Source: Methanobacteriota archaeon (GTDB lineage Archaea > Thermoplasmatota > Poseidoniia > MGIII > CG-Epi1). From it: a stretch of DNA of 24,902 bases. Every line of letters begins with the position of its first letter. Position 1 is the first letter of the stretch. A model generated the notes under the pieces. The model was not told the DNA's origin, did not search any database, and saw only the letters and a list, made by a program, of their open reading frames with translations. The position numbers and the translations under genes were made by a program. The stretch spans positions 1-24,902 of the forward strand of contig JAPOKN010000014.1 of the NCBI GenBank assembly GCA_029977605.1. The letters run 5' to 3'. Positions 9,408-16,864 of this stretch are shown piece after piece.

Positions 9408-10222
9408 ATAAATTCCTTGTAAATAAAATCGGGTAAATCTGTATGTATCTTAGAAAATTGCTCCTCATCTATAATTCCTTCTTCAAAAGATTTCAATGTT
9501 TTTCTAGGCACAGTTTTTGGACCTAGAACTGCTCCAGGTCTATTAGGGTCGTCTAGGTAATCAGTTTCCAACATGTGAGAATGATTATGCTTGGATGCAA
9601 AAGCTATATTTTCATTAGATGCTAGAAGAGATACTGTAATTCCATTACTGTTTTCTATTGAACCTATACCTCCGTAATGCTTGACCAAACGAGATTTTGG
9701 AAAACTAGCTTTACTTGCGATATTTGCCAAATCTGCCATAACTTCTGGAGTTCCTGTTTCGGTATGTAAAATTACAGAAGCATCAACTTCTTTAGCTCTT
9801 CTTAATGAGTCTTGAAGAATCTTATTAGACAAATTCCATATCTTTTCATCAACTTCAAAGTGAGGACGTCCAAGCTCTCCTAGACCAACTATCTTTCTTT
9901 CTTCAACTAAGTTTGTACAGAAATCAACTGCTTCTAGGTATATTTCAGAAGCTTTTTTAGAATCATAATAATCCAATAATTTGACCAATTGGACAGGATG
10001 GGGGGAAGAAATGACGGCTACTTTTGCACCTACCTCCCTTGCCTTTTCTGAAAGTTTCAATGTAGTATTTACTTGATCCTTAAATTGATCAATTTTTTTC
10101 CATGATGAATATGGTTTGTGGACTAGAACTAAACGAGTGCCACCCGATTTCAGGAAGGCCTCTACTGCTTTCTCTTTTTGACCTGAAGGGTCCAAATGAA
10201 AATGGTTATCTGTTATGTCCAC
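9404..10222 (-). CDS. TatD-like metal-dependent hydrolase
   Basis: This is a 272-residue member of the amidohydrolase superfamily related to TatD DNases. Likely metal ligands are visible: HFHLD near the N terminus (residues 7-11), GELGRPHFE in the middle (Glu ligand), HTETGTPE, KHYGGI, and the late ETDYLDDPNRPGAVLGP motif with the Asp ligand that closes the active site. Archaeal proteins of this type are annotated as TatD-related hydrolases of unproven substrate; nuclease activity is only a family inference. Translation appears to start at a GTG at 10222, since no upstream in-frame ATG precedes the conserved HFH motif closely enough. The gene is convergent with the Lhr gene, with a 4-bp overlap of their ends, and divergent from the Ig-like membrane protein gene, with 83 bp between starts. 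Confidence 0.9.
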   Translation of the reverse strand: MDITDNHFHLDPSGQKEKAVEAFLKSGGTRLVLVHKPYSSWKKIDQFKDQVNTTLKLSEKAREVGAKVAVISSPHPVQLVKLLDYYDSKKASEIYLEAVDFCTNLVEERKIVGLGELGRPHFEVDEKIWNLSNKILQDSLRRAKEVDASVILHTETGTPEVMADLANIASKASFPKSRLVKHYGGIGSIENSNGITVSLLASNENIAFASKHNHSHMLETDYLDDPNRPGAVLGPKTVPRKTLKSFEEGIIDEEQFSKIHTDLPDFIYKEFI

Positions 10223-10270
10223 TGTGTTGTAGTTAGAAAGCCAATGTAATACTTTTGTCTTTGAGCATAA

Positions 10271-10280
10271 AATTTATATC
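10271..10280 (+). promoter_or_regulatory. TATA box of the Ig-like membrane protein gene
   Basis: AATTTATATC is a near-ideal archaeal TATA box. Its centre lies about 31 bases before the ATG at 10306, which predicts a transcript leader of only a few bases. It is the clearest single promoter in the window. Confidence 0.65.
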
Positions 10281-10305
10281 AGCTGCCGGTTAGAAGTATT
10301 TCTGT

Positions 10306-12360
10306 ATGAGCTACATTAGGAATTTAATTCTATTCGCAACTTTCATTTTTATTGGTATTTTTGCCTCTAATGCTTCTGCAGATGCAGATGATTTTAACTT
10401 AGATTATGATGACCCTTCAGATGGAGAATCTAGTGTTGACCCTGAAAATATCATCGAGATGAAAGTGCAGATTGAAAATGTAGTTAATCAACCTATGTCA
10501 TTTGAAATGAAAATTTTAAATGATGATGATTTACAAAGTTCAGGGATAGACGTATGGTGGAGTCATAATGGAGATGATACTTTAACTTCAAAATCAAACA
10601 CGATACCTAAAGTAGACGTTTCTGATAATTCCATAAAGAATGGAATAACTGTCTCAGTTGAAGCTACAGAAAATGCCGTTTATGGCGATTATCAAATTGA
10701 TTTAAGATGTAAAGACAAAGATTCGGATGAATTAGAAGAATTAAGTTTATCTTTAACTGTTAATGAGAAAGCTGCTGTTTCACTTCAATTAACAGAGGGT
10801 GGAGATGCATTAGGATCTGTAGATATCGATAATCAAACTACTTACGAAATACAAGTTAATAATGATGGGAACAAGCTAGATACTTTCTCTCTGAGTGTAA
10901 ATGGAAATGACTGGGAAACTGAATTTGATGATTCTGAAGTCACCATTGAAGCTTTCTCTAGCCAAATTATAATTCTGACTGTTACAACTGATGATGATGT
11001 TAATTTCGGAGACGACGATAGCGTAACTATAACTGCTGTTTCTCAAAACGATCCTAGCATAGATGATGACCTTAGTTTAACTACTCAAGTAAGAGTGAAA
11101 TATGGTTTACTGTTTGATACTGCCTCAAACTCTAATAGCGTAAGTGGAGAGCCTGGAGCAACAGTTTCTTTTAATTTTAATCTTGTAAACAAGTGGTCTG
11201 AAAGTATAAACTATGAAGTCAAAAAGAAAGATTGGTATCGAGGTACTGAAGGAAACCGACCAGAAGGTTGGAGTGATTCTACAGGTACTGGAACGCTCGA
11301 TGGATTTCAAGAGACTAATTCGGCAAGATTCTCAGTTACTATTTCATCAGGTGCAGATGCTGGCGAAGTTGTCACTATTATTGTAGAAGCAATAGCAAGT
11401 GATGATCAAGGAAAAGGTGAATCTGTTGTAATGGAAGTAGAAGTACGTGTTGAAGGTGACTATAACGTACAATTGCTTATGCCTGGCTCTAATGAAATTA
11501 GTGTAAATGCCGAACAGCTTGTACCTATTTCATCTTATATCAAGGTTAAAAATCTTGCTAAAGTCAATGATTTAATTTATGTGACTGCTGAATGGGAACT
11601 AGGTGGAAATGATTGGACTTTAGAGACGCCTCAGCCAATTAGCCTAGCTTCAAATGCTGAAAAATCTCTTTTTATTAGTGTTAAAGCCCCAAAAGCGGAT
11701 GCAGGGGGCCAAGCTACATTGAAAATACGTGTTGAGTCTGGAGGAGATAGCTCAAAGTACGATGAACAAAATATAATATTTAGAGTTAATACTGCCCAAG
11801 ATTCAAGCGGACCTCAGACCGAAGAACTAGGAGAAGAAAGTGACTTTCCTGTCGATCCAATATGGATTGTTTCTATTGTTCTAATTATTGGCCTTGGAAG
11901 CTCAGCTGCATTTATGCTAAACCAGAAATCTAAAGGTGCATTCGGAGGTTCAGGAGAACAAACCGAAGATTTCAGTGATGAATGGGCAGGAATGGAAGGT
12001 GCAGCAGCACCTCCAATGACACCTACTCAAGCCCCTCCTGCTGCAGCTCCACCGGTTGCACCACCTCCACAACCTCAAGCCCCTCCTGCTGCAGCTCCAC
12101 CGGTTGCACCACCTCCGCAACCTCAAGCCCCTCCTGCTGCAGCTCCACCAGTTACACCTCCTCCGCAACCTCAAGCACCTCCTCAACCGGAAGTGCCTCC
12201 TGCTGCAGCTCCAGCTGCTCCTACCGTACTAACTATTACTGTACCTGAGGGAGTAATGGCTGGCCAGCAAATCCAAATTAAAGCTCCGACGGGTCAATTA
12301 GTTAACGTTAAAGTTCCTGAAGGATGTGGTCCTGGGTCACAATTCAAGATTCAAATTTAA
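10306..12360 (+). CDS. Membrane-anchored Ig-like surface protein with cytoplasmic Pro-rich repeats and C-terminal beta module
   Basis: The protein is 684 aa. A signal peptide is clear (residues 1-25, hydrophobic core LILFATFIFIGIFA, likely cleavage after ASA). Residues 26-510 are acidic, beta-rich and look like a row of Ig-like or CARDB/NEW3-type domains, with recurrent patterns such as VQLLMPGSNEISV and NNDGNKLDTFSLSVNG. One membrane helix follows (about 519-541, WIVSIVLIIGLGSSAAFML), then a short acidic linker. A proline/alanine-rich region (about 566-640) holds three 16-residue repeats. The last 44 residues form a two-fold motif (ITVPEGVMAGQQIQIKAP, then VKVPEGCGPGSQFKIQI). This topology puts the Ig-like part outside and the Pro-rich/beta module inside the cell. 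No enzyme motif is seen; function is unknown. A tRNA gene starts directly after its stop codon. Confidence 0.88.
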   Translation: MSYIRNLILFATFIFIGIFASNASADADDFNLDYDDPSDGESSVDPENIIEMKVQIENVVNQPMSFEMKILNDDDLQSSGIDVWWSHNGDDTLTSKSNTIPKVDVSDNSIKNGITVSVEATENAVYGDYQIDLRCKDKDSDELEELSLSLTVNEKAAVSLQLTEGGDALGSVDIDNQTTYEIQVNNDGNKLDTFSLSVNGNDWETEFDDSEVTIEAFSSQIIILTVTTDDDVNFGDDDSVTITAVSQNDPSIDDDLSLTTQVRVKYGLLFDTASNSNSVSGEPGATVSFNFNLVNKWSESINYEVKKKDWYRGTEGNRPEGWSDSTGTGTLDGFQETNSARFSVTISSGADAGEVVTIIVEAIASDDQGKGESVVMEVEVRVEGDYNVQLLMPGSNEISVNAEQLVPISSYIKVKNLAKVNDLIYVTAEWELGGNDWTLETPQPISLASNAEKSLFISVKAPKADAGGQATLKIRVESGGDSSKYDEQNIIFRVNTAQDSSGPQTEELGEESDFPVDPIWIVSIVLIIGLGSSAAFMLNQKSKGAFGGSGEQTEDFSDEWAGMEGAAAPPMTPTQAPPAAAPPVAPPPQPQAPPAAAPPVAPPPQPQAPPAAAPPVTPPPQPQAPPQPEVPPAAAPAAPTVLTITVPEGVMAGQQIQIKAPTGQLVNVKVPEGCGPGSQFKIQI
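12028..12171 (+). repeat. Three tandem 48-bp repeats inside the Ig-like protein gene
   Basis: Three in-frame 48-bp units (12028-12075, 12076-12123, 12124-12171) each encode 16 residues of the form QAPPAAAPPVxPPPQP. Units 1 and 2 differ at one base. Unit 3 differs at a few positions. A degenerate fourth copy follows up to about 12219. The near-identity at DNA level indicates recent duplication or ongoing homogenisation, and copy number is likely to vary between strains. Confidence 0.93.
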
Positions 12361-12436
12361 GCAGGCGTGGTCTAGTCTGGTATGACTAGGGGTTTCCAAC
12401 CCCTCAACCTGGGTTCAAATCCCGGCGCCTGCACCA
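12361..12436 (+). tRNA. tRNA-Gly (anticodon UCC)
   Basis: A complete cloverleaf can be drawn: acceptor GCAGGCG/CGCCTGC, D arm GTC/GAC, anticodon stem AGGGG/CCCCT with loop TTTCCAA giving anticodon TCC, variable loop CAAC, T stem CTGGG/CCCGG with loop TTCAAAT (one G-T pair), discriminator A and an encoded CCA. The length is 76 nt including CCA, with no intron. The first base follows the stop codon of the Ig-like protein gene with no spacer. The tRNA may therefore be cut from a longer transcript, or its promoter may lie inside the upstream coding sequence. Confidence 0.96.
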
Positions 12437-12454
12437 CTTTCTTTGCACAATTCA

Positions 12455-12463
12455 TTTATAATA
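12455..12463 (+). promoter_or_regulatory. TATA box of PKD lipoprotein 1
   Basis: TTTATAATA lies between the tRNA-Gly 3' end and the lipoprotein gene. Its centre is about 24 bases before the ATG at 12482, which predicts a leaderless mRNA. This supports 12482 over the in-frame ATG at 12443 as the true start, because 12443 lies upstream of the TATA box. Confidence 0.55.
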
Positions 12464-12481
12464 GGCATTGAATTTAGTAAT

Positions 12482-13540
12482 ATGAAATACATTTCATTAA
12501 TAATTACAGGTTTAATGATTTCTTCTGGATGTCTTGACTTTTTAGATGAAGAAACTACAAACGGACCACCCATTGCAGTAGCTGGCTTTGTTGGCAATGG
12601 TCCTTTTGAACCTGATCAAATTATTACCTTTACTGGAAAAGACAGTAGTGATCCAGATGGAGACACCCTTGAATACTATTGGGATTTTAATAGCAATGAT
12701 GGAAATGATGAAAGTGTAAGGGGAGATATCTCAAATAAAGGGAAAATAACTCACTCCTACACATCTGAAGGAACCTATACTGTAACCTTGACGGTAACTG
12801 ACGGACAAAACACAAATTCAGCGACTGTAAAAGTTAAAGTTGAGAAAGAAAGTAGTGAAATTCGTGCTATTGTGACTACTGAAGATGATTTAAACTCGGA
12901 AGTAGGTAACTCTGGAAAAATAGAATATTCTTTTTCAGCATCTGATTCTATCTCAGAAAGTAGAATAACAAAATATGAATGGGATTTTTCATACGACTCT
13001 AGCGAAGGATTTCAAGTTGATGAAGAATCTAATGAAGCTGAAATTTCATTTGAATTTAATTCAGGAATATATACTGTCAAAGTTCGAATAACTAATGAAA
13101 TGGGAGAAATGGATGAAGCTAGCTATTCTGATGATGTTGAACTAAAAATCAATTATAAATATACAGATACAAGAAATATTGATTCTGGAAATCAAGAACA
13201 TTTGCTGCAGGTGTATGGTATTCCTGCAAGATACATTAAGGCTACACTTGAGTATGAAAGTAATTCAGTTCATACAAAAGATTTAGATTTATACATTTAC
13301 AACCATAGCCAGCAGAGAAATCCAGACGATGGAGATAGTGAATATGTGGCAGTAAATGATACTCATGATAACGGAAATATTGAACAAGTAAATTACATAG
13401 AATTGGATTATTACAATAGTACAGATAGAGCTTGGTTTGATGAAATACACGAACTAGGTGAATGGGGTGTAGTTGTTGATCATGAAAGAACAGGAAGCAA
13501 TGAATATACTGTAAAGATTGAAGTAATATATTGGGAATAA
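12482..13540 (+). CDS. PKD-domain surface lipoprotein 1
   Basis: The protein is 352 aa with a lipoprotein-type leader (MKYISLIITGLMISSGC), with the lipobox cysteine at residue 17. A PKD-type Ig-like domain follows, with the hallmark DPDGDTLEYYWDF and GTYTVTLTVTD strands. A second, more divergent PKD-like unit (ITKYEWDFSYDSSEGF to GIYTVKVRITNEMGE) comes next. The C-terminal beta-sandwich of about 120 residues has the KDLDLYIYNH signature of pre-peptidase/galactose-binding-like domains. Inferred location is the outer face of the membrane, held by lipid on the cysteine. Function is unknown; such domains usually mediate binding. An ATG at 12443 in the same frame would add 13 residues but disagrees with the TATA position and leader length. 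The next gene begins directly after the stop codon. Confidence 0.88.
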   Translation: MKYISLIITGLMISSGCLDFLDEETTNGPPIAVAGFVGNGPFEPDQIITFTGKDSSDPDGDTLEYYWDFNSNDGNDESVRGDISNKGKITHSYTSEGTYTVTLTVTDGQNTNSATVKVKVEKESSEIRAIVTTEDDLNSEVGNSGKIEYSFSASDSISESRITKYEWDFSYDSSEGFQVDEESNEAEISFEFNSGIYTVKVRITNEMGEMDEASYSDDVELKINYKYTDTRNIDSGNQEHLLQVYGIPARYIKATLEYESNSVHTKDLDLYIYNHSQQRNPDDGDSEYVAVNDTHDNGNIEQVNYIELDYYNSTDRAWFDEIHELGEWGVVVDHERTGSNEYTVKIEVIYWE

Positions 13541-13819
13541 GTGTTTGAACTAGTAAAACCTTGCCAAAATTGTAAATCATATATTCTTAAACCAAAGAAT
13601 AAAATAACTTTTGAACTAGATGAAATTATAAAAAAAATAGAAAGCTTTTCGTTTGAAATTTTGGCTTTCACGGGCTCTATGCTCTCTTTAAAAAAAGATT
13701 GTAAAGTAAACATTTATGCTTCTGGTAAAATAGCTATTATAACTAAAGACTTAAATCAAGTTAAGGAGTTGGCAGCTGACCTAGAAAATGTTTTAAACAT
13801 TAAAAAAAATAAATGGTGA
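13541..13819 (+). CDS. Small CxxC protein with a TBP-half-like C terminus
   Basis: This 92-residue protein starts with GTG immediately after the preceding stop codon (no gap) and overlaps the glycosyltransferase start by 7 bp, so it sits in a tight translational run. The N terminus has a CQNC pair. The C-terminal half (SLKKDCKVNIYASGKIAIITKD, then a helix ELAADLENVL) has the pattern of the second half of one repeat of TATA-binding protein, in which a strand ending in SGK is followed by a strand and a long helix. A full TBP has two repeats of about 90 residues; this has at most one. Seen: the cysteine pair and strand/helix pattern. Inferred: TBP-like fold. A transcription role is not established, and it may be an unrelated small alpha/beta protein. 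Confidence 0.6.
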   Translation: MFELVKPCQNCKSYILKPKNKITFELDEIIKKIESFSFEILAFTGSMLSLKKDCKVNIYASGKIAIITKDLNQVKELAADLENVLNIKKNKW

Positions 13820-14835
13820 TAAAATTGGAAAATATACCCTTTGTATCTATAGTAATTCCTACAACAGGTAATGTAAAATTCATCAAAGGTCTTGTTGAAA
13901 GCGTTAGCAAATTAGATTATCCAAAAGACAAATTTGAATTAATTTTAGTTGGAGATGAAGAAACTGAATTGTTAAGGATAAATTCCAAAAGAGCTAAAGA
14001 GTGCGGAATACAAACTACCGTAAAATATGAACCCTTAGCAGCAGGTAAAAAACGTAACATTGGTGTAGAATTAGCTAAAGGAGAGATTATCGCATTTACT
14101 GACGACGATACAATTCTAAAAGAAGATTGGATAAGTAATGCGGTTAAACATCTCAACAACAATAATGAATATGTGGGCGTTGGAGGGCCTAATTTTACAC
14201 CTAGAGAAGGACTGCCTTTCGCTAAGGCAGTGGGTAGAATTTTCGGTTCAAAATTTCTTTTCTCATTTAGATATACTATTGGACATGCAAAACCAAAGGA
14301 AATCGAACATAATCCTACTTGTAATTATATTATAAAGAAAGAGGTATTCAAAACTGTCCAATTTCATGATACACTATGGCCCGGAGAAGATGCTGAATTT
14401 GATATTAGACTGATAAAAAATGGATTTAAAATTCTATATGCGCCAGATGTTATTGTATGGCATCATAGAAGATCTAGGCCAATTCCATTTCTAAAACAAA
14501 TGTTCAATTATGGTAAAACTCGAGCTCAAGTAACAAGAATGCATCCTGACAGTTTTGATATTCGATATTTTGCATTCATTAGTGCTTTTATTTTCTTGAT
14601 GACTTTATATTCAATTTCACTATCTGAAATTGAATTACCTGTAATAGGAAATTTAGACTTAATGATACCTATAGTCCTAAATTTAGCGTACTTCACTATT
14701 ATTAGCATTGCTGGAATTCTAGTGGGCGTTCAAACTGGTAAAATAAAACAAGGTCTTTACGCACCACTAGTTTTATTCATACAACATTTTGGATTTTCAA
14801 TCGGTTTACTTTATGGATTCATCAGAAAACCGTAA
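13813..14835 (+). CDS. Membrane-bound family 2 glycosyltransferase
   Basis: This 340-residue GT-A enzyme transfers a sugar from a nucleotide- or lipid-activated donor. N-terminal features are VSIVIPTTGN (donor-binding strand), AAGKKRNIGVELAKGEIIAFTDDDTIL with the metal-binding DDD near residues 97-99, and a later GEDAEFDIRLIKNG acidic motif followed by VWHHRRSRP, as in inverting GT2 enzymes. Three membrane helices fill the C terminus (about 250-270, 282-305 and 314-336). The active site should face the cytoplasm. The acceptor is unknown; archaeal N-glycan or glycolipid assembly is the likely context, given the surface lipoproteins on both sides. The start overlaps the upstream small gene by 7 bp and its end overlaps the aIF2-beta start by 23 bp. 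Confidence 0.92.
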   Translation: MVIKLENIPFVSIVIPTTGNVKFIKGLVESVSKLDYPKDKFELILVGDEETELLRINSKRAKECGIQTTVKYEPLAAGKKRNIGVELAKGEIIAFTDDDTILKEDWISNAVKHLNNNNEYVGVGGPNFTPREGLPFAKAVGRIFGSKFLFSFRYTIGHAKPKEIEHNPTCNYIIKKEVFKTVQFHDTLWPGEDAEFDIRLIKNGFKILYAPDVIVWHHRRSRPIPFLKQMFNYGKTRAQVTRMHPDSFDIRYFAFISAFIFLMTLYSISLSEIELPVIGNLDLMIPIVLNLAYFTIISIAGILVGVQTGKIKQGLYAPLVLFIQHFGFSIGLLYGFIRKP

Positions 14836-15292
14836 GGAAAGTTTTTACAAGGGCTCGATTTGGGATGATGTGGATTTAGACTACGAAAAACTATTGGAAA
14901 GGGCAAGAGAAGGCTTGGAAGATGTCATGGAAAACTCTGAAAGGTTTACTCCGCCAGTACCTGAAGTATTACATGAAGGAAGTAAAAAAACAATAATACG
15001 TAACTTTACAGAGATTCTAGATATTCTAAGAAGAGAAGAAAATCATTTGTATAAATTTCTACTACAAGAACTAGGGACTGCAGGATCTGTTGACAATAGA
15101 AGATTAGTCCTTCAAGGAAGAGTTCCTGAGAAGAAAATCAAAGAACGCGTTAAATTGTACATAGATACTTTTGTTATTTGCCAAGAATGCAACAGACCTG
15201 ATACCGATTTTATCAAAAGAGGCAGAACCTTATTTTTAGATTGTCAAGCATGTGGAGGAAAGAGACCAATAAGAACTAAACTTATTGCTTGA
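14813..15292 (+). CDS. eif2b: Translation initiation factor 2 subunit beta (aIF2-beta)
   Basis: This is the beta subunit of the heterotrimeric factor that brings initiator tRNA to the archaeal ribosome. The 159-aa protein has an N-terminal helix that binds the gamma subunit (DYEKLLERAREGL), a central alpha/beta domain shared with eIF5 (TIIRNFTEILDILRREENHLYKFLLQELGTAGS, then LVLQGRVPEKKIKERVKLYIDTFVIC), and a C-terminal zinc ribbon with CQEC and CQAC pairs. The ATG at 14813 (MDSSENRK) is preferred over one eight codons upstream, since it shortens the overlap with the glycosyltransferase gene to 23 bp. The protein is about 20 residues longer than typical, the excess being an acidic N-terminal tail. 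Its place between a glycosyltransferase and a lipoprotein gene is unusual for a translation factor. Confidence 0.95.
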   Translation: MDSSENRKESFYKGSIWDDVDLDYEKLLERAREGLEDVMENSERFTPPVPEVLHEGSKKTIIRNFTEILDILRREENHLYKFLLQELGTAGSVDNRRLVLQGRVPEKKIKERVKLYIDTFVICQECNRPDTDFIKRGRTLFLDCQACGGKRPIRTKLIA

Positions 15293-15319
15293 TAATTGAA
15301 AATATCTTACGTTAAAAAT

Positions 15320-16864
15320 ATGAATAAAATTCAAAATGTCTGTATTGCTCTAGCTCTTGTAGCCATAGGCTTTAGTGGATGTCTTGGAGATAATGAAGAT
15401 TCTGATAAAAATACTGCACCTGATGCATTAATTATGATGCCTCGACAGGCAGACATTGTTGAAGCTGGTAAACCTTTCACTATAGATGGGTCCGCTTCTA
15501 AAGATGCTGACGGAGATGAATTACAGTACAAATGGACCCTTTCAGGATTAGGAAGTCCAATTGATTTAAGTAATAAAGTATCTGACACAGTTATCATAGA
15601 TAATGCCGGAAAAGATTTGGTACTAACTTTGCTTGTTCAAGATCCCGGTGGATTAACTGGTCAAGATATAGTTGTAATTACTGTAGAACCTGGCAATAGG
15701 CCTCCTACAGCAATAATTACAACTCCAACTAACGGAGGCGCCTATTCAGAAGGAAACGAAATAGTATTCAATGGATTGGCAAGCAGTGACCCTGATAATG
15801 ATTTCTTGACTTATACGTGGGATCTTTCGGAAGCTGGAGGGCCAAGCTATACTGCATCAAAGCAGAGTAAATTTTCATTAGACTTAAGTGAAGGGCAATA
15901 TTCAATTAGTTTAACCGTAGAAGATCCTGATGGAGAAAGTAGTACTGCTACTCACTCATTCACAGTTACTAATTTACCTCCCGTATCAAAGATTACAAGT
16001 GACGTAAATTCCCTATTTGTGAATGAAAAAATACAACTTTCTGGAGAGGAGTCTTATGATCCTGAGGGCGGAGCCTTAGATTTTCTTTGGAACTTTGGCG
16101 ACAATAAAACATCATCTCTTAAATCTCCAGAATATAGTTGGAATTCTCCGGGAATATTTACAGTCTCACTTACTGTTGAAGATGGTGAGGGACAGGAAAC
16201 TACCTCAACAAAAGAAATTGAGGTTAAATCATTAGGGCCTGTTGCTAGCTTTACTTTTTCATCAGGTGAAAAGATAAGAGCTAATGATAATGTAACACTT
16301 GACGCGAGTGATTCATCTGCGCTTGGAGCTCCAATCAAAGAATATAAGTGGAACTTTGGCAACGGAGATGAATTAACTACAAATGAGTCTAATGCAGAAT
16401 ATTCATGGAGTTTAGGAGGATACTACAATGTAACTCTTACAGTAATCGATGATGACGGAGAAACTGGAGAAATCACTAAAATGTTGCAAGTAGTTCCAGA
16501 GGATTATGTAGATGAAGGTCAAGGAAATGAGCTAGTAGATGGAAATGAGGATACTGTAAGTTACAATCTACCTGTTCAAATTTTTGTTTCATCTCTACAA
16601 ATAGAGTTCACAGATATAGGATGTGTTGGATTAGGTGGAGCACTTAGCTACGTTATTTCACTTCAAGATTCAGGTGGAAGTCAAATAGCCGAAGAAAATG
16701 GAAATGTAGCTTGTGGGGAAAGTGCAAGCTGGAATGAAATTATATCCAATGATGACAATTCAATGGATCTGGGAGATTACCAAGTTGCTATAGAGCTCAC
16801 TAACGGAGGAACTCCGGTTCAAGCAAACTGGAATTACCGTTTCGAAATAATTTATAATTTTTAA
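15320..16864 (+). CDS. PKD-domain surface lipoprotein 2
   Basis: The protein is 514 aa from the ATG at 15320. A TTG eight codons upstream is possible but would put extra polar residues before the leader. The leader (MNKIQNVCIALALVAIGFSGC) ends in a lipobox cysteine at about residue 21. About four PKD-like units follow, each with a D-DGD/DPDN/DPEGG loop, a WDL/WNF strand and a final LTVxD strand: roughly residues 32-120, 125-215, 220-303 and 305-392. The C-terminal 110-residue beta domain carries two cysteines (GCVGLGG, NVACGES) that could form a disulfide. Expected location is the outer membrane face, lipid-anchored. No catalytic motif is seen. The stop overlaps the convergent TraB-like gene by 4 bp. 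It resembles lipoprotein 1, 2.8 kb upstream, in layout but has more PKD units. Confidence 0.88.
   Translation: MNKIQNVCIALALVAIGFSGCLGDNEDSDKNTAPDALIMMPRQADIVEAGKPFTIDGSASKDADGDELQYKWTLSGLGSPIDLSNKVSDTVIIDNAGKDLVLTLLVQDPGGLTGQDIVVITVEPGNRPPTAIITTPTNGGAYSEGNEIVFNGLASSDPDNDFLTYTWDLSEAGGPSYTASKQSKFSLDLSEGQYSISLTVEDPDGESSTATHSFTVTNLPPVSKITSDVNSLFVNEKIQLSGEESYDPEGGALDFLWNFGDNKTSSLKSPEYSWNSPGIFTVSLTVEDGEGQETTSTKEIEVKSLGPVASFTFSSGEKIRANDNVTLDASDSSALGAPIKEYKWNFGNGDELTTNESNAEYSWSLGGYYNVTLTVIDDDGETGEITKMLQVVPEDYVDEGQGNELVDGNEDTVSYNLPVQIFVSSLQIEFTDIGCVGLGGALSYVISLQDSGGSQIAEENGNVACGESASWNEIISNDDNSMDLGDYQVAIELTNGGTPVQANWNYRFEIIYNF

Noticed and set aside
12028..12219. Possible CRISPR-like direct repeats
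   Set aside because: The units are contiguous, in frame and 48 bp long with no unique spacers; they encode a Pro-rich peptide repeat.
11950..12248. Ser/Cys/Thr-rich (plus) and Arg/Trp/Cys-rich (minus) open frames over the Pro-rich region
   Set aside because: Their odd composition is a frame-shifted reading of the repeats inside a well-supported gene.
12443..12481. Earlier ATG of PKD lipoprotein 1
   Set aside because: It lies upstream of the TATA box at 12455-12463 and adds residues before a normal lipoprotein leader.
14789..14812. Earlier ATG of aIF2-beta
   Set aside because: It would lengthen the overlap with the glycosyltransferase to 47 bp and adds no conserved residues.
15296..15319. 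Upstream TTG start of PKD lipoprotein 2
   Set aside because: The ATG at 15320 gives a standard lipoprotein leader length; the TTG has no supporting signal.
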